The notes below the pieces were generated by a model, which had not been told where the DNA came from, ran no database searches, and was given only the letters and a program-made list of their open reading frames with translations. A stretch of 64,000 nt of DNA from Sphingobium sp. TCM1 (GTDB lineage: Bacteria; Pseudomonadota; Alphaproteobacteria; Sphingomonadales; Sphingomonadaceae): the NCBI RefSeq assembly GCF_001650725.1, contig NZ_LXVX01000002.1, positions 265,324-329,323 on the forward strand, in the 5' to 3' direction. The stretch's first letter is position 1, and every line of letters starts with the position of its first letter. Both the position numbers and the translations under genes were made by a program. Shown here one piece after another: positions 44,335-53,866 of this stretch.

Positions 44335-46005
44335 ATGCGCAGTTCCATCGCGGCGATCGCCGCCATCCTCGCCCTGTCCGCGCCCGGCGATTCGATCGCC
44401 GCAGCGGCAAAATCCACCTCCGCCAGAATGGCGGAACCGTCGATCGAGACGATGAAGCGGCTGGTGCAGGAGCTGTCCTCCGACGCCTATGAAGGGCGCG
44501 CGCCCGGCAGCGCGGGCGAGGAGAAGACGCTGGCCCTGCTGGCTGCGGAGTTCGGTAAGCTGGGCCTGAAGCCCGGCAACAACGGCAGCTGGTTCCAGGA
44601 CGTGCCGCTGGTCGAAATCAATGCGAAGAATGTCTCCGCGCTCAGCTTCACGGGCGGGAAGGCGCCCGTCACCGCCGCCCATGGTCCGGAGATGGTGATC
44701 GGCACCTATCGCACCAACCAGCCGCACATCGAGGTGAAGGACAGCCCTGTCGTCTTCGTCGGCTATGGCATCAACGCCCCGGAAAAGGGCTGGAACGACT
44801 ATGCCGGGCTGGACGTGAAGGGCAAGACGGTCGTCATCCTGGTCAATGATCCCGATTATGAGACGCAGGGGCTGACCGGGCCGTTCAACGGCCGCGCCAT
44901 GACCTATTATGGCCGCTGGACCTACAAATATGAGGAAGCCGCGCGGCAGGGCGCCGCAGCCGCGATCATCATCCATGACACGGTGCCCGCAGCCTATGGC
45001 TGGAACGTCGTCCAGTCGAGCTGGACCGGCGCGCAGCATGTCGCCGACAGCGCCGACGGCAATGCCGGGCAGAGCCAGGCGATCGGCTGGATCCAGAAGG
45101 AGAAGGCGGCGGCCCTCTTCGCCAGCGCGGGCCTGGACCTCGACGCGCAGATGGCGGCGGCGAAGAAGCCGGGCTTCAAGCCGGTGCCGCTGACCGGCGT
45201 GAAGGCCAGCGTCTCCTTCGACAATGACCTGCGCAAGCATAAGTCCAAGAATGTCGTCGCCCTGCTCCCCGGCAAGACGCGCCCGGACGAATTTGTGCTC
45301 TATTCCGCCCATTGGGATCATCTGGGCCGATGCCAGGCCGCGCCCGACGGCGACGACATCTGCAACGGCGCGGTGGACAATGCGACCGGCACCGCCGCGC
45401 TGGTGGCGCTGGCGGAAGCGAATGTGAAGGCCGGTCCGACCGACCGTAGCCAGGTCTTCCTGGCAGTGACGGCCGAGGAGTCCGGGCTGCTGGGTTCGGC
45501 CTATTATGGCAACAACCCGGTCTTCCCCTTCGCGAAGACGGTTGGCGGCGTCAACATGGACGCGCTCAGCGTCGCGGGACTTGCCAGGAATGTCGTGGTG
45601 ATCGGCAAGGGCAAGTCGCAGCTCGACGCCTATCTCGACCGCGCGCTGACCGCGCAGGGCCGGGTCGCGACTCTCGAACCGACGCCGGAGAAGGGCTATT
45701 ATTACCGCTCCGACCATTTCAGCTTCGCCAAGCATGGCCTGCCGATGCTCTATTTCGAGGGCGGCGAGGATCTGGTGAAGGGCGGCACCGCGGCGGGCCT
45801 GGCCGCAGCGGAGGATTATACCAAGAACCGCTACCATGGCCCCAAGGACGAATATGATCCCAATTGGGACTGGAGCGGCGTGCTGGCCGACCTGAAAATC
45901 TATTATTCGGTGGGTCGTGATCTGGCGAAGACGACCGACTGGCCCAACTGGGTGGAAGGCGACGAATTCCGCGCCATCCGCGACAAGGACCGGGCAGCGA
46001 AATAA
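44335..46005 (+). CDS. Secreted M28-family zinc aminopeptidase
   Basis: 556 residues with a signal peptide (MRSSIAAIAAILALSAPGDS). A PA-type inserted domain (VFVGYGINAPEKGWNDYAG) lies before the catalytic core. Zinc ligands and the base are in YSAHWDHLG, GAVDNATGTAAL, VTAEESGLLGS and YYYRSDHFSFAKHG. The family releases N-terminal amino acids. AAAGG lies nine bases before the ATG at 44335. Divergent from the S9 peptidase gene, so both may act together on periplasmic peptides. Confidence 0.93.
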   Translation: MRSSIAAIAAILALSAPGDSIAAAAKSTSARMAEPSIETMKRLVQELSSDAYEGRAPGSAGEEKTLALLAAEFGKLGLKPGNNGSWFQDVPLVEINAKNVSALSFTGGKAPVTAAHGPEMVIGTYRTNQPHIEVKDSPVVFVGYGINAPEKGWNDYAGLDVKGKTVVILVNDPDYETQGLTGPFNGRAMTYYGRWTYKYEEAARQGAAAAIIIHDTVPAAYGWNVVQSSWTGAQHVADSADGNAGQSQAIGWIQKEKAAALFASAGLDLDAQMAAAKKPGFKPVPLTGVKASVSFDNDLRKHKSKNVVALLPGKTRPDEFVLYSAHWDHLGRCQAAPDGDDICNGAVDNATGTAALVALAEANVKAGPTDRSQVFLAVTAEESGLLGSAYYGNNPVFPFAKTVGGVNMDALSVAGLARNVVVIGKGKSQLDAYLDRALTAQGRVATLEPTPEKGYYYRSDHFSFAKHGLPMLYFEGGEDLVKGGTAAGLAAAEDYTKNRYHGPKDEYDPNWDWSGVLADLKIYYSVGRDLAKTTDWPNWVEGDEFRAIRDKDRAAK

Positions 46006-46023
46006 GCAGCCGACCGAACCGTC

Positions 46024-46055
46024 ATGCGCCGATGGCTATTGTCCCATCGGCGCAT
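46024..46055. terminator. Hairpin at the convergent M28 / DUF6265 gene ends
   Basis: ATGCGCCGATGG (46024-46035) and CCATCGGCGCAT (46044-46055) form a perfect 12-base stem. It spans the stop codon of the minus-strand gene. There is no T run on either side, so it may act as a mRNA-end stabiliser. Confidence 0.55.
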
Positions 46056-46479
46056 AGGTCCATGCCTGCGTCCCGCTGCCGTCCAGCTTCGACACTTCCG
46101 CCTTGAGCAGCGGCCCTTCGCGCCAATATCGGATGCGCTGGGGATAGTCGTGGGCGGCATTGGCGAAGACGATTTCGCTCGCGCCCTGCGATTCCATCGG
46201 GAAACGGGAAACCGACACACCCCTGGGCGATGCGTAGAAGGCGATCGTGCCGTCGGGATCGCGCTCGATCCGGGTCTGCTCCCAGAATTCCAATGCCTCC
46301 CCCTTGCCGGTCCGCGCGGCGCCCAGCAGGATGCCGCCCCGCGCCGATGACCAGAACTCCTCGGCCCAGCTTTCGCCCTGTTTCTCGATCCATGCCCCCG
46401 CCATCCAGCCGGGCAATTCGCCCGCTGACGCCGCGGGCGACCCGGCCATCAGCATCAGCGCAACCGCAACGTTCCGCAT
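46036..46479 (-). CDS. Secreted DUF6265-like protein
   Basis: 147 residues. Signal peptide MRNVAVALMLMAGSPAASAG, then LPGWMAGAWIEKQGESWAEE, GGILLGAARTGKGEALEFWE, FYASPRGVSVSRFP and VFANAAHDYPQRIRYWR, a pattern of the DUF6265 domain of unknown function. GGGGAGAGA six bases before the ATG at 46479 fixes the start. Faces the aguA gene divergently. No catalytic residues are known for the family. Confidence 0.82.
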   Translation of the reverse strand: MRNVAVALMLMAGSPAASAGELPGWMAGAWIEKQGESWAEEFWSSARGGILLGAARTGKGEALEFWEQTRIERDPDGTIAFYASPRGVSVSRFPMESQGASEIVFANAAHDYPQRIRYWREGPLLKAEVSKLDGSGTQAWTYAPMGQ

Positions 46480-46579
46480 GATCGTCTCTCCCCTGTCCAT
46501 GGCGCGCGCGCCACGCTATGGAGCGCGCGACCCGCAGCGTATCACGGATCGGCCCGCAGGCCGAGCAAGGACGATATTC

Positions 46580-47578
46580 ATGACTTTCCGTATGCCCGCC
46601 GAATGGGCGCCGCACGAATGGACCTGGATCGGCTTTCCGACCAACCCCGCCGAATGGCCCGGCGCCTTCGACGAAGCGCGCGCGCAGATCGCCGCCTTCG
46701 CCAGCGCGCTTCATGCCGATGGCAGGGGTGAGGAGGTGCGGCTGGTCGTGGACAACGAAGTGGACGCCTCCGCAGCGCGCGCACTGGTCACGGAAGCCGT
46801 CCAGATCGTTGTCCAGCATCTGGGCGACGTGTGGCTGCGCGATACCGCGCCGATCGCGGTGCTGAACCGCGCTGGCGCCGGGGAGCATGGGCGTGCACTG
46901 GTCGATTTCGGCTTCAACGGCTGGGGCGGCAAATACCGGATGCCCGGCGACGAGGATATCGGCGCGCGGCTCGCCGCGACGACGGGCCTGCCCACATCGA
47001 CCCAGCATTGGGTGTTTGAGGGCGGCGCGATCGACACCGACGGCACTGGCCTGTTCGTCACGACCGAGCAATGCCTGCTCAATCCCAACCGCAACCCGGA
47101 CCTGGATCGCGGGAAGATCGAGACGCTGCTGGCGGGCAGCCTAGGCCTGTCCGACATGCTCTGGCTCGGTGACGGCCTGCTCAATGACCATACCGACGGC
47201 CATGTCGACAATCTCGCCCGCTTCGTGGCGCCCGGCACGCTGGCGCTGCCGATCGCCACCACGCCGGATGATCCGAACGCCGCCCTCTATGCCGACGCCC
47301 GCGCCCGTGCGCGCGCCTTTGGCATCGAGGTGGTCGACATCCCCTCGCCCGGCCTTGTGCTGGTGGACGGAGAGGCGATCCCCGCCAGCTACATGAATTT
47401 CTATGTCGGCAACGCGGCCGTCATCGTGCCCATCTATGGCCAGCCCAACGATCAGGCCGCGCTCGACGCCTTCCGCCCCTTCTTCCCCGGCCGGGAGATT
47501 GTAGGATTGCGCAGCGATGCCATATTGTCGGGCGGCGGCAGCTTCCATTGTTGCAGCCAGCAGATGCCTTCGCTTTGA
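46580..47578 (+). CDS. aguA: Agmatine deiminase
   Basis: 332 residues. Converts agmatine to N-carbamoylputrescine. MPAEWAPHEWTWIGFP, DVWLRDTAPIAV, DFGFNGWGGKY, EGGAIDTDGTG and DGHVDNLARFV match the family. The catalytic cysteine is Cys324 in GGGSFHCCSQQ; a second cysteine replaces the usual next residue. AAGGA lies nine bases before the ATG. aguB follows after 17 bases, completing the route to putrescine. Confidence 0.95.
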   Translation: MTFRMPAEWAPHEWTWIGFPTNPAEWPGAFDEARAQIAAFASALHADGRGEEVRLVVDNEVDASAARALVTEAVQIVVQHLGDVWLRDTAPIAVLNRAGAGEHGRALVDFGFNGWGGKYRMPGDEDIGARLAATTGLPTSTQHWVFEGGAIDTDGTGLFVTTEQCLLNPNRNPDLDRGKIETLLAGSLGLSDMLWLGDGLLNDHTDGHVDNLARFVAPGTLALPIATTPDDPNAALYADARARARAFGIEVVDIPSPGLVLVDGEAIPASYMNFYVGNAAVIVPIYGQPNDQAALDAFRPFFPGREIVGLRSDAILSGGGSFHCCSQQMPSL

Positions 47579-47595
47579 CAGGGTCCGAAACCAGC

Positions 47596-48444
47596 ATGAC
47601 CAAAGTTACCGTCGCCGCGCTCCAGCTCAGCTTTTCGGACGACATGGGCGAGAATATCGCCAAGGTCGCGGACCATGTGCGCAAGGCCGCGATGCGGGGC
47701 GCAAAGATCATCCTGCCGCCCGAACTGTTCGAAGGCCCCTATTTCTGCCGTGTCGAGGACGAAGCCCTGTTCGCCAACGCCCAGCCGACCGACGCGCATC
47801 CCGCCGTGCAGGAAATGCGCAAGCTGGCGAAGGAATTGGGCGTCTATATCCCGACCAGCTTCTTCGAGCGTGACGGTCATCATTATTACAACTCGCTCGC
47901 CATGATCGATGACGCGGGCGAGATCATGGGCGTCTACCGCAAGAGCCACATCCCCGATGGTCCCGGCTATGAGGAGAAATATTATTTCCGTCCCGGCAAT
48001 AGCGGGTTCAAGGTGTGGGATACGAAATATGGCACCGTGGGCGTCGGCATCTGCTGGGACCAATGGTATCCCGAAACCGCGCGCTGCATGGCGCTGATGG
48101 GAGCGGAAATCCTGTTCTACCCGACCGCGATCGGCTCTGAACCCTATGACGCCGAACTCGACACCAGCCGCATGTGGCGCCGAGCGATGATCGGCCATGC
48201 GGTCAGCAACTGTATGCCGGTGATCGCCGCGAACCGCATCGGTGACGAGGACGGACAGCTGTTCTACGGCCACAGCTTCATCAGCGATGAATGGGGCGAC
48301 TATCTGGCCGAAGCCGATGCGAAGGACAGCGGTGCGCTGGTTGCGACGCTGGACCTCGCCAAGGCGAAGATCCACCGCGCCGGCATGGGCTTCTTCCGCG
48401 ACCGCCGGCCGGAGCTTTACGGACGGATCGCGCAGGATATCTGA
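47596..48444 (+). CDS. aguB: N-carbamoylputrescine amidase
   Basis: 282-residue nitrilase-superfamily enzyme. The catalytic triad is visible: Glu in LPPELFEGPYF, Lys in GVYRKSHIPDGPGYEEKYYF (part), Cys in VGICWDQWYPE. These motifs are specific to N-carbamoylputrescine amidases. It releases putrescine, CO2 and ammonia. Directly downstream of aguA. ADC/speA for making agmatine is not in the window, so agmatine may come from elsewhere in the genome or outside the cell. Confidence 0.95.
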   Translation: MTKVTVAALQLSFSDDMGENIAKVADHVRKAAMRGAKIILPPELFEGPYFCRVEDEALFANAQPTDAHPAVQEMRKLAKELGVYIPTSFFERDGHHYYNSLAMIDDAGEIMGVYRKSHIPDGPGYEEKYYFRPGNSGFKVWDTKYGTVGVGICWDQWYPETARCMALMGAEILFYPTAIGSEPYDAELDTSRMWRRAMIGHAVSNCMPVIAANRIGDEDGQLFYGHSFISDEWGDYLAEADAKDSGALVATLDLAKAKIHRAGMGFFRDRRPELYGRIAQDI

Positions 48445-48474
48445 AGGCGGCGGTGGCGCGCCTCCATCCCCGAT

Positions 48475-49266
48475 TCAGGCGGTCAGCGCCTCGACCAGCG
48501 CCTTGACCTTCTTCTGCCGCCATTGGGGCAAGGGCGCGATCAGCCAGTAGGCGAGCAGCGTCGGTGTCGGGTCGCCCACCTGCCGCACCCGTCCCGACGC
48601 CAGATCGGCCTGCGCCAGCAACAGCGGCACTCGCGCCCGGCCGAAGCCATTGGCCGCCGCCTCGATGGCGAGGCCACCGTCGGCCACGCGAATCGTCGCG
48701 GGCTTGTCGCCGGCAGGGCAGCCGGGCCAGTCGATGCGATGATCGGGGCCGCCCGATGCCGCCTCGACCATGACATAGGCGGCCTCGCCGATCTTGATGC
48801 CCTCATGCTCGCCCGCTCCGTCGGTCAGGCGCAGGGCGATGTCCAGATTGGCTTCGGTGAAGTCCAGCGCGTCGTCGGCCGCGATCAGCTGGAAGGTCAG
48901 GTCGGGCTGGCCCACGGCATAGGCGGCAAGGCGCGGCTGGAGCCATTTGGCGCTGATGTCGCGCGGCGCGGCGATCGTCAGCGCATGGCTGGACTGGCCC
49001 GCCTGCATCGCCCGGACCGCTTCCTCGAACTCCAGGAAACCGGCGCGGAGCGCGTCGAGGCCGGCCTCCGTCTCGGGCGTCAGTTCCAGCCCCTTGGGCG
49101 TGCGGCGGAAGAGGACAACGCCCAGCATGTCCTCCAGCGCGCGGATCTGCTGGCCCACGGCCGCCGGTGTCACTGCCAGTTCGTCCGCTGCGCGGGTGAA
49201 GGACAAATGCCGAGCCGCCGCATCCAGCACGCGCAGGCCGTTGAGCGGCAAATGCGTCCGCTTCAT
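48475..49266 (-). CDS. LysR-family regulator (GcvA-like)
   Basis: 263 residues. Starts MKRTHLPLNGLRVLDAAARHLSFTRAADELAVTPAAVGQQIRALE (key part VTPAAVGQQIRALED), typical of the GcvA/AmpR-like branch. The effector domain is shorter than usual for the family (about 300). It overlaps the 3' end of apaG by four bases, an unusual coupling. Convergent with aguB; it could control aguAB, but no binding site before aguA was identified. Confidence 0.9.
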   Translation of the reverse strand: MKRTHLPLNGLRVLDAAARHLSFTRAADELAVTPAAVGQQIRALEDMLGVVLFRRTPKGLELTPETEAGLDALRAGFLEFEEAVRAMQAGQSSHALTIAAPRDISAKWLQPRLAAYAVGQPDLTFQLIAADDALDFTEANLDIALRLTDGAGEHEGIKIGEAAYVMVEAASGGPDHRIDWPGCPAGDKPATIRVADGGLAIEAAANGFGRARVPLLLAQADLASGRVRQVGDPTPTLLAYWLIAPLPQWRQKKVKALVEALTA

Positions 49267-49667
49267 TCGGCCACCGCCGGCGCGATGAGGGCGAAATGGG
49301 GAATGGCGACGTCGAACGTCTCGCCGCCGATGCCGATCATGCGATAGCTGCCCTGCATCGAGCCGGTCGGCGTGTTGAGCGGGCAACCCGAAACATAGTC
49401 ATAGCTTTTCCCCGGCTGCACCACCGGCTGTTCGCCCACCACGCCGTCGCCATCGACCCTATGCTGGCCGCCGCGTCCGTCGGTGATGACCCAGTGACGG
49501 GTCAGCAGCTGCACCGGCTGATCGCCTTGGTTTTCGATGCGGATATGATAGGCCCAGAACCAGCGGCCCCGGTCCGGCTCCGACTGTTCGGGCAGGAATG
49601 TAACAGCGACGTGGACGGTGATGTCGCGCGTCGTCGCATGAAAGGGGAAGAGCGCCAGCACGGTCAT
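49263..49667 (-). CDS. apaG: ApaG domain protein
   Basis: 134 residues. The immunoglobulin-like ApaG (DUF525) fold is shown by WFWAYHIRIENQGDQPVQLLTRHWVITD, GVVGEQPVVQPG and YDYVSGCPLNTPTGSMQGSY (each with known core motifs HWVITD, GVVGEQP and TPTGSMQG). The name comes from cobalt-resistance phenotypes; the biochemical role is not settled. Close to metZ, a neighbourhood common in alphaproteobacteria. Its stop overlaps the LysR start. Confidence 0.95.
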   Translation of the reverse strand: MTVLALFPFHATTRDITVHVAVTFLPEQSEPDRGRWFWAYHIRIENQGDQPVQLLTRHWVITDGRGGQHRVDGDGVVGEQPVVQPGKSYDYVSGCPLNTPTGSMQGSYRMIGIGGETFDVAIPHFALIAPAVAE

Positions 49668-49698
49668 GTCTCAGGAATGCGCCCTGCCCCCGCGTCCG

Positions 49699-50907
49699 TC
49701 AACGGCCTATCGCGCGCAGCGCCCGGTCGAAATCGGCGATGACATCGTCCGGGTCTTCCAGCCCGACATTCAGGCGCAGCATATCTTCGGTGATGCCGAC
49801 CTCCAGGCGCGCGGCTTCCGCCATGCCATAATGGGTGGTCGAGGCCGGATGCGTCATCAGCGAACGCGAATCGCCGATATTGTTGCTGATGTCGACCAGT
49901 TCGAGCGCATTGAGCAGGCCATGCGCCTCGGCCCGGCCACCGCCGACATAGAGCGAGAAGATCGGCCCTGCCATTTCCATCTGCCGCATGGCGAGCGCGT
50001 GCTGCGGATGGCTCTCCAGCCCAGGATAAAGCACCTTGGGCAGGCGCGTTTCCAGGAAGGCGGCGACCTTCAGCGCATTTTCGCTCTGGCGACGGATGCG
50101 CAGGTCGAGCGTCTCCAGACCTTTCAGCACCACCCAGGCGTTGAAGGCGCTGAGCGTCGGCCCGGTGTTGCGGTGGAAGGGCAGCAGCACATTGTCGATC
50201 CACTCGCGCGTGCCGCAGATGGCCCCGGCCAGCACCCGCCCCTGCCCGTCCATCATCTTGGTCGCGCTATAGGCAACCACATCCGCGCCAAATTCCATCG
50301 GCCGCTGGAGCGCGGGCGAGGCGAAGGCATTATCGACCACGGTGGTGATGCCATGAGCTTTCGCAATCGCGCAGACGGCGGCGATGTCCACCACGTCCAT
50401 CGTCGGATTGGCCGGCGTTTCGAAGAAGAAGACCTTGGTATTGGGCTGCACCGCAGCTTCCCAGGCGTCGGTGTCGCGCGCGTCGATCGTGGTGGTCGCG
50501 ATGCCGAATTTGGGCAGCAGCGTGTCGGTCAGCCAGCGGCACGATCCGAAGGCCGCCTTGGCCGCGACGACATGGTCGCCCGCCGACAACTGGCACAGCA
50601 AGGCCGCGGTCATCGCCGCCATGCCGGTCGCCGTGGCGCGGCACGCCTCCGCCCCTTCCAACAGGGCGATGCGCTGTTCCAGCATCTCCACGGTCGGGTT
50701 CTGGAGGCGGCTGTAGGTCATGCCGACCTGCTCGCCGGCGAAGCGCGCGGCGGCATCCTCTGCCCGGTCGTAGCAATAGCCGCTGGTCAGGAAGAGCGCT
50801 TCGGACGTTTCGCCATATTCGCTGCGCGCCGTGCCGCCCCGGACCGCCAGCGTCGCCGGCTTCCAGTTCTTCGTGATCTCCCGATCCTGCCCGCTCTTCC
50901 GCTTCAT
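49699..50907 (-). CDS. metZ: O-succinylhomoserine sulfhydrylase
   Basis: 402 residues of the Cys/Met metabolism PLP family. Makes homocysteine from O-succinylhomoserine and sulfide. SEALFLTSGYCYDRAEDAA, TYSRLQNPTVEMLEQR, ETPANPTMDVVDI and the PLP lysine in YSATKMMDGQG support this; TSGYCYD-type start favours MetZ over cystathionine synthase. Overlaps the threonine dehydratase-like gene by four bases, so the two are coupled. Confidence 0.92.
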   Translation of the reverse strand: MKRKSGQDREITKNWKPATLAVRGGTARSEYGETSEALFLTSGYCYDRAEDAAARFAGEQVGMTYSRLQNPTVEMLEQRIALLEGAEACRATATGMAAMTAALLCQLSAGDHVVAAKAAFGSCRWLTDTLLPKFGIATTTIDARDTDAWEAAVQPNTKVFFFETPANPTMDVVDIAAVCAIAKAHGITTVVDNAFASPALQRPMEFGADVVAYSATKMMDGQGRVLAGAICGTREWIDNVLLPFHRNTGPTLSAFNAWVVLKGLETLDLRIRRQSENALKVAAFLETRLPKVLYPGLESHPQHALAMRQMEMAGPIFSLYVGGGRAEAHGLLNALELVDISNNIGDSRSLMTHPASTTHYGMAEAARLEVGITEDMLRLNVGLEDPDDVIADFDRALRAIGR

Positions 50908-51902
50908 ATTGCTTTCCGCATATCCATCGTGACGCGCGGGGTGGCCCCGCTCAATATCTCGGCCATCTGGCTCCTGTCGCCATTACCGCCCGACAGGATT
51001 ACCGCAACCTTCTTGCCGCGCATTCGCTCTTTTTCCTGGCACAGCGCCGCCAGAGCGACCGCGCCCGCCCCTTCGGCCAGGTTGTGCGTATCCTCCCAAT
51101 AGATGCGGATCGCCTGCGCCACTTCATCATCGGTGACGGCGACGAAGCGGTCGGCGCGCGGCCCGAAATAGTCGAGCGCCGCCTGGACCGGGGTGCAGAC
51201 AGCCACCCCATCGGCAAAGGTGTAGGCGGTCGGGCTGGAAATCAGCCGCCCCGCCTCGAAGCTGCGCTTGGCCGCGTCGACATGGGCGGAGACGACGCCG
51301 ACGATCTTCGTGCCGAGGCCCAGCGCATCGCGCGCCGCGATCGTCCCGCAAAGGCCCGATCCGCAGCCGACCGGCACATAGACGGTGTCGAGATCGGGCA
51401 CCGCGTCGAACAGTTCCAGGCCATAGCTCGCCACGCCCCGCACCAGTTCGCCATGATAGGCGGGGACCATATAGAGTCCCTCCTCCTGCGACAGGCGCAG
51501 CGCCTCCGCCTTCGCACTGTCGAAATCATGGCCATGTTCGATCAGGGTCGCGCCGAACGCGCGCATCGCGGCGTTCTTTTCCAGCGCATTGCCGTGCGGC
51601 ACGACGATCGTGACATGCAGCCCGGCCGCCCGCGCCGCGCGCACCTGCGCCTGCCCATGATTGCCGCGCGTCGCGGTGATGATGCCGGTCACGTCCGGGT
51701 GGGCGGTCCGCAGCCAGTCGATATAGGTGATCGCGCCGCGCACCTTGAACGCGCCGGTGGGCGTGTGGTTCTCATGCTTCACCCAGACGTCGCAGCCGGT
51801 GCGGCCGGCCAGCAGCGGCCAGGCATATTGCGGGGTCGGCGGCACCTGATCGCGGATCAGGGCAGCGGCGGAACGGAGCGAGGCGAGCGAGAGATCGGTC
51901 AT
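50904..51902 (-). CDS. Threonine dehydratase-like PLP enzyme
   Basis: 332 residues of fold-type II. PLP lysine in NHTPTGAFKVRGA, then TRGNHGQAQVRAARAAG and the phosphate loop VGCGSGLCG, LSGGNGD near the end. There is no C-terminal ACT domain, so it is a catabolic-type or hydroxyamino-acid ammonia-lyase (threonine, serine or hydroxyaspartate). Possible supplier of 2-oxobutyrate. Located between metZ (overlapping) and leuB. Confidence 0.87.
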   Translation of the reverse strand: MTDLSLASLRSAAALIRDQVPPTPQYAWPLLAGRTGCDVWVKHENHTPTGAFKVRGAITYIDWLRTAHPDVTGIITATRGNHGQAQVRAARAAGLHVTIVVPHGNALEKNAAMRAFGATLIEHGHDFDSAKAEALRLSQEEGLYMVPAYHGELVRGVASYGLELFDAVPDLDTVYVPVGCGSGLCGTIAARDALGLGTKIVGVVSAHVDAAKRSFEAGRLISSPTAYTFADGVAVCTPVQAALDYFGPRADRFVAVTDDEVAQAIRIYWEDTHNLAEGAGAVALAALCQEKERMRGKKVAVILSGGNGDRSQMAEILSGATPRVTMDMRKAI

Positions 51903-51963
51903 CGCCCGCCCTTATGGCTGGCGGGCAACGACGCCAATAACCGTTGCCCGCATATTGGCCCTT

Positions 51964-53007
51964 TCAGAGCGCGGCGAGCACCACGTCGCCCATCGCCACC
52001 GTGTCCATCGTGCCGCCCAGATCGGGCGAGCGCGCGCCGTCGCGCAGCGCCTTCGCCACCGCCGCCTCGATCCGGTCGGCCTGTTCGGGCAGGTTCAGCG
52101 AGTAGCGCAGCATCATCGCGGCGGACAGGATGGTCGCCAGCGGATTGGCCTTGCCGGTGCCGGCAATGTCGGGGGCGGAGCCGTGGATCGGCTCGTACAG
52201 CCCCTGGCCGCTGCCGTTCAGCGTCGCCGACGCCAGCATCCCGATGGAGCCGACGCACATGCTCGCCTGATCCGAGAGGATGTCGCCGAACAGATTTCCG
52301 GTCACGATCACGTCGAACTGGCCGGGGTTGCGGACCAGCTGCATCGCGGCATTGTCGACATACATATGGGTCAGGGCGACGTCGGGATAGTCGGCCGACA
52401 CTTCGATCACCACGTCGCGCCAGAGCTGGCTGGTTTCCAGAACATTGGCCTTGTCCACCGAGCAGAGCTTGCCGCGCCGGGCGCGCGCGGCCTGGAAACC
52501 GGCATGGGCGATGCGCCGCACTTCGGCTTCGTTATAGGACATGACGTCATAGCCTTCGCGCAGGCCGTCGGCGGTGGTGCGGAATCCCTTTTCGCCGAAA
52601 TAGACGTCGCCATTGGTTTCGCGCACGATCAGCAGGTCGATGGAGCCGGCGACTTCGGGCTTGAGCGCGCTTTCATGCGCCAGTTCGGGAAAGACCTTCG
52701 CCGGGCGCAGGTTGGAAAACAGGCCCAGTGCCTTGCGCAGGCCCAATATCGCCTGTTCGGGGCGCAGATGGCGTTCCAGCGAGTCGCAATCGGGATCGCC
52801 GACCGCGCCGAACAGGATGGCGTCCGCGCGCCTGGCAATCTCCAGCGTCTCGGGCGGCAGCGGATGGCCGACCGCCTTGTAGGCCGCGCCGCCGACGAGG
52901 CCATCCTCATAGGTCAGGCCGGGAATAGCCAGCGCATCGAGTACGCGCTTTGCCTGCGCCACGATTTCGGGACCGATGCCGTCTCCGGGGAACAGGGCGA
53001 TCAACAT
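51964..53007 (-). CDS. leuB: 3-isopropylmalate dehydrogenase
   Basis: 347 residues. Third step of leucine synthesis. [11 protein letters not shown] at the start, [25 protein letters not shown] and the metal/NAD region [18 protein letters not shown] with [18 protein letters not shown] (in part [15 protein letters not shown]). AAGGAG lies before the ATG. leuC and leuD are not next to it. The 5' leader has a tandem 14-base duplication. Confidence 0.95.
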   Translation of the reverse strand: MLIALFPGDGIGPEIVAQAKRVLDALAIPGLTYEDGLVGGAAYKAVGHPLPPETLEIARRADAILFGAVGDPDCDSLERHLRPEQAILGLRKALGLFSNLRPAKVFPELAHESALKPEVAGSIDLLIVRETNGDVYFGEKGFRTTADGLREGYDVMSYNEAEVRRIAHAGFQAARARRGKLCSVDKANVLETSQLWRDVVIEVSADYPDVALTHMYVDNAAMQLVRNPGQFDVIVTGNLFGDILSDQASMCVGSIGMLASATLNGSGQGLYEPIHGSAPDIAGTGKANPLATILSAAMMLRYSLNLPEQADRIEAAVAKALRDGARSPDLGGTMDTVAMGDVVLAAL

Positions 53008-53020
53008 GGCGAGACTCCTT

Positions 53021-53048
53021 ATATTGCGTGGCTGATATTGCGTGGCTG
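53021..53048. repeat. Tandem 14-bp duplication in the leuB leader
   Basis: ATATTGCGTGGCTG is present twice in direct succession (53021-53034 and 53035-53048), immediately upstream of the leuB ribosome binding site on the minus strand. Confidence 0.9.
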
Positions 53049-53070
53049 GCCCTTATGAAGACAGAAGGTT

Positions 53071-53817
53071 TCACGCAACCGCCCTTTTGAGCCGTTCGAC
53101 CAGTCTTTCCCGCGCGGCCAGCACATCGGCGCGCCGGTCGGTCAGCACCGACCGCTCCAGGAAGAAGCCGGTGAGGCGCAGCCCGTCCACTATCTGCGTC
53201 CAGTCGCCCCCTGACTCATGCGGGCCGCCCGCCAGCAGGAAGGGCGGCAGCGGCAGCAGCCGGCTTTCATAGCCGACTGCCGCCGCCCGGCTGACCGCCG
53301 CCGCGCTGCGCGGACTGACGAACGCCAGATCCTCCGCATCGCCCATCGCGGCGCAGCGGGTGAGGTCGAGACCAAAGCCCAGTTCGGCGAGCAGCAGCAA
53401 TTCGTAGCGCACCAGCGCCACCGCCCAGCCCCGCGCCGCCGGCGCCGCCTCGATCGCGCCCAGCACGCCCTCCAGCGCCTGAAAAAGCGCGGGATAGGGC
53501 GTCATTTCGGGCAGGGTCGCGGCAGTCAGTGCGCAACTCCAGTCGATCGCCGCGGCGGGGAGCGGCTCGGCATGGAGCGGCGCGCGGCTATGCTCCAGTT
53601 CGACGGTCAGCCCGGCCAGTTGTTCTTCGGTGCGGGCGCGAAATTCCGCCTTCACCACATTGCCCGGCAGCAATACCGGCCGCATCGCGCGCGACCGGCC
53701 CCCGCGCACATAGCCCGGCATCAGGCCATGATCGGGCGTCAGCAACCGCGCGATCGCGCCATGCTCGCCATGATGCCGCACGGCACAGACAAGGGCGGAG
53801 GTGTTGAGCATGGCCAC
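53071..53817 (-). CDS. recO: DNA repair protein RecO
   Basis: 248 residues. RecO loads RecA on gapped DNA with RecR. The N-terminal OB fold starts [24 protein letters not shown] with GYVRGG, and the helical C-terminal domain includes [20 protein letters not shown]. The zinc-finger cysteines of some RecO proteins are reduced to one cysteine here. Family length is normal. Downstream of leuB's start region, same strand, 63 bases apart, without obvious linkage. Confidence 0.92.
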   Translation of the reverse strand: MAMLNTSALVCAVRHHGEHGAIARLLTPDHGLMPGYVRGGRSRAMRPVLLPGNVVKAEFRARTEEQLAGLTVELEHSRAPLHAEPLPAAAIDWSCALTAATLPEMTPYPALFQALEGVLGAIEAAPAARGWAVALVRYELLLLAELGFGLDLTRCAAMGDAEDLAFVSPRSAAAVSRAAAVGYESRLLPLPPFLLAGGPHESGGDWTQIVDGLRLTGFFLERSVLTDRRADVLAARERLVERLKRAVA

Positions 53818-53866
53818 GCCATCGGCTTAGCGAGATGCTTTCGCGCCGACTAGCCTCACCAGCGAG

